From: an uncultured Synergistia bacterium | GTDB taxonomy: Bacteria > Eremiobacterota > SpSt-956 > JAKJGF01 | Assembly: GCA_937888925.1 (NCBI GenBank) | Contig: CALARM010001033.1 | Span: forward strand, 1 to 6,119 | DNA: 6,119 nucleotides | Reading direction: 5' to 3' | Shown here: one piece after another, positions 5,520-6,119 of the stretch | How positions within the stretch are numbered: the first letter of the stretch is position 1 | How the letters are laid out: each line of letters opens with the position of its first letter | Translations under genes and position numbers: made by a program | The notes under the pieces: generated by a model | Database searches by the model: none | Seen by the model: only the letters and a program-made list of their open reading frames with translations | What the model was told of the DNA's origin: nothing

Positions 5520-5558
5520 AAAGGATGAAGACGTTAACTCTTCATCCTTTATTTTTTT
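5520..5558. terminator. Strong intrinsic terminator, probably bidirectional
   Basis: A perfect 12-bp stem, AAAGGATGAAGA (5520-5531) with TCTTCATCCTTT (5539-5550), has a 7-base loop CGTTAAC and is followed by A and seven T (5552-5558) on the plus strand. On the minus strand the same stem is followed by AC and a T5 run (5517-5513). It sits between convergent genes: about 100 bases after the glycine-zipper stop and directly at the end of the esterase, whose TAA (5559-5557) overlaps the T run. It probably ends both transcripts. Confidence 0.9.
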
Positions 5559-6119
5559 ATTTTCCGAACAAATAGGTAAGAACCTTATCTACCCGCTGAT
5601 TCCATGACCATTCACTGTGCGTGGCTCCAGGTTCTTCGTGATAAAATAATTCTTCTCCGAATTTATAGCCTTTATCTAAAAGTACTTCACCCATGGCTCT
5701 TGAGTTATCAAGTGTATCAGGAATACCATTATAATCCTTATCTGAAGGAGATTCATTTGTTCCCATATCAAGCCATACCCTTGAAGGTCCTTTTGTCTTC
5801 GGGTCTGCCGCTATTTCCTTTATAAGATATTTATCTGACCACCAGAGTGACGGAGATATAACTCCAGTGAGACCGAAAACATGTGGCAGGTTCCATCCCA
5901 TATAGAGTGAACTCAATCCTCCCAGAGAAGATCCCATTATACCGGTGTCAGACGGTTCTGTTGACGTACTGTACGTATTATCTATAAAAGGTTTCAATTC
6001 TTCTGTAACAAAAGCTGCATAATTGTCCAGATTTCCTCCGCCATGGTCAGGGTCAGGAACGGGGGTATATTCACTCATACGTTCTGCCCCTCTGTTATAG
6101 ATTGCCACCATAATAAGAT
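5557..6119 (-). CDS. Enterochelin-esterase-like alpha/beta hydrolase, 5' end beyond the window
   Basis: The reading frame stays open to the window edge, so only the C-terminal part (186 complete codons) is seen. The Met at 6111 is internal, because ..LIMVAIYNRGAERMSEYTP matches the usual mid-domain strand of the esterase family (PF00756). Counting that Met as 1, the nucleophile elbow is GSSLGG (60-65, Ser62). A second acid-containing segment is MGTNES (116-121), where E120 may be the catalytic acid, and GATHSEWSW (162-170) supplies the catalytic His165. Family members hydrolyse ester bonds of siderophores, feruloyl-sugars or other acyl esters; the substrate cannot be told here, and no siderophore genes are nearby. 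An extra loop, DKDYNGIPDTLD (124-135), resembles the calcium-binding thrombospondin type 3 repeat. Whether a signal peptide exists is not visible. It converges on the glycine-zipper gene with a shared terminator. Confidence 0.88.
   Translation of the reverse strand, partial: LIMVAIYNRGAERMSEYTPVPDPDHGGGNLDNYAAFVTEELKPFIDNTYSTSTEPSDTGIMGSSLGGLSSLYMGWNLPHVFGLTGVISPSLWWSDKYLIKEIAADPKTKGPSRVWLDMGTNESPSDKDYNGIPDTLDNSRAMGEVLLDKGYKFGEELFYHEEPGATHSEWSWNQRVDKVLTYLFGK

Noticed and set aside
1..6119. Possible reassignment of TGA as a sense codon.
   Set aside because: TGA ends the TPR and acidic-protein genes at plausible places, Trp is encoded by TGG throughout, and no gene is interrupted internally by TGA.

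Overview
The window is AT-rich bacterial DNA with strong Shine-Dalgarno sites (GGAGG/AAGGAG) before every complete gene. The gene types are tetratricopeptide-repeat (TPR) proteins, a secreted protein with a copper-amine-oxidase-like 'stalk' domain, a ROK sugar kinase and an enterochelin-esterase-like hydrolase. This mix fits a Firmicute-like genome or a candidate phylum such as Eremiobacterota, Armatimonadota, Riflebacteria or Wallbacteria. There is no rRNA or other phylogenetic marker, so the lineage is a guess.

Layout. (a) 3-1295, minus strand: an exported protein made of eleven TPR units. (b) 1296-1493: a divergent intergenic region holding a heptamer-repeat element. (c) 1494-4521, plus strand: three genes with 20-base gaps, probably one operon. 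They are a secreted stalk-domain protein, a ROK-family (probably glucose) kinase, and an acidic cytoplasmic protein with a helical head, a long disordered repeat linker and a duplicated basic motif at its tail. (d) 4522-4908: a gene-free stretch with two repeat-derived structures, a REP-like fragment and a 143-base hairpin element with perfect 17-base inverted ends. It ends in a good sigma-70-like promoter. (e) 4918-5418, plus strand: a small Gly/Ala-rich glycine-zipper protein of unknown function. (f) 5419-5556: a second inverted-repeat element flanked by TA, then a strong, probably bidirectional terminator. (g) 5557-6119, minus strand: the C-terminal part of a serine esterase whose gene runs off the window.

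How the genes work together. Only the ROK kinase has a confident biochemical role, ATP-dependent sugar phosphorylation. The stalk-domain protein and the TPR protein carry signal peptides and would act outside the cytoplasm. The operon's three products act in different compartments and no shared pathway is obvious. No defence system, CRISPR array, toxin-antitoxin pair, transposase or phage module is visible. The least explained items are the acidic protein with the repeated KKxIRxPAGLS motif, the glycine-zipper protein, and the unrelated inverted or tandem repeat elements that occupy every intergenic region longer than about 100 bases.
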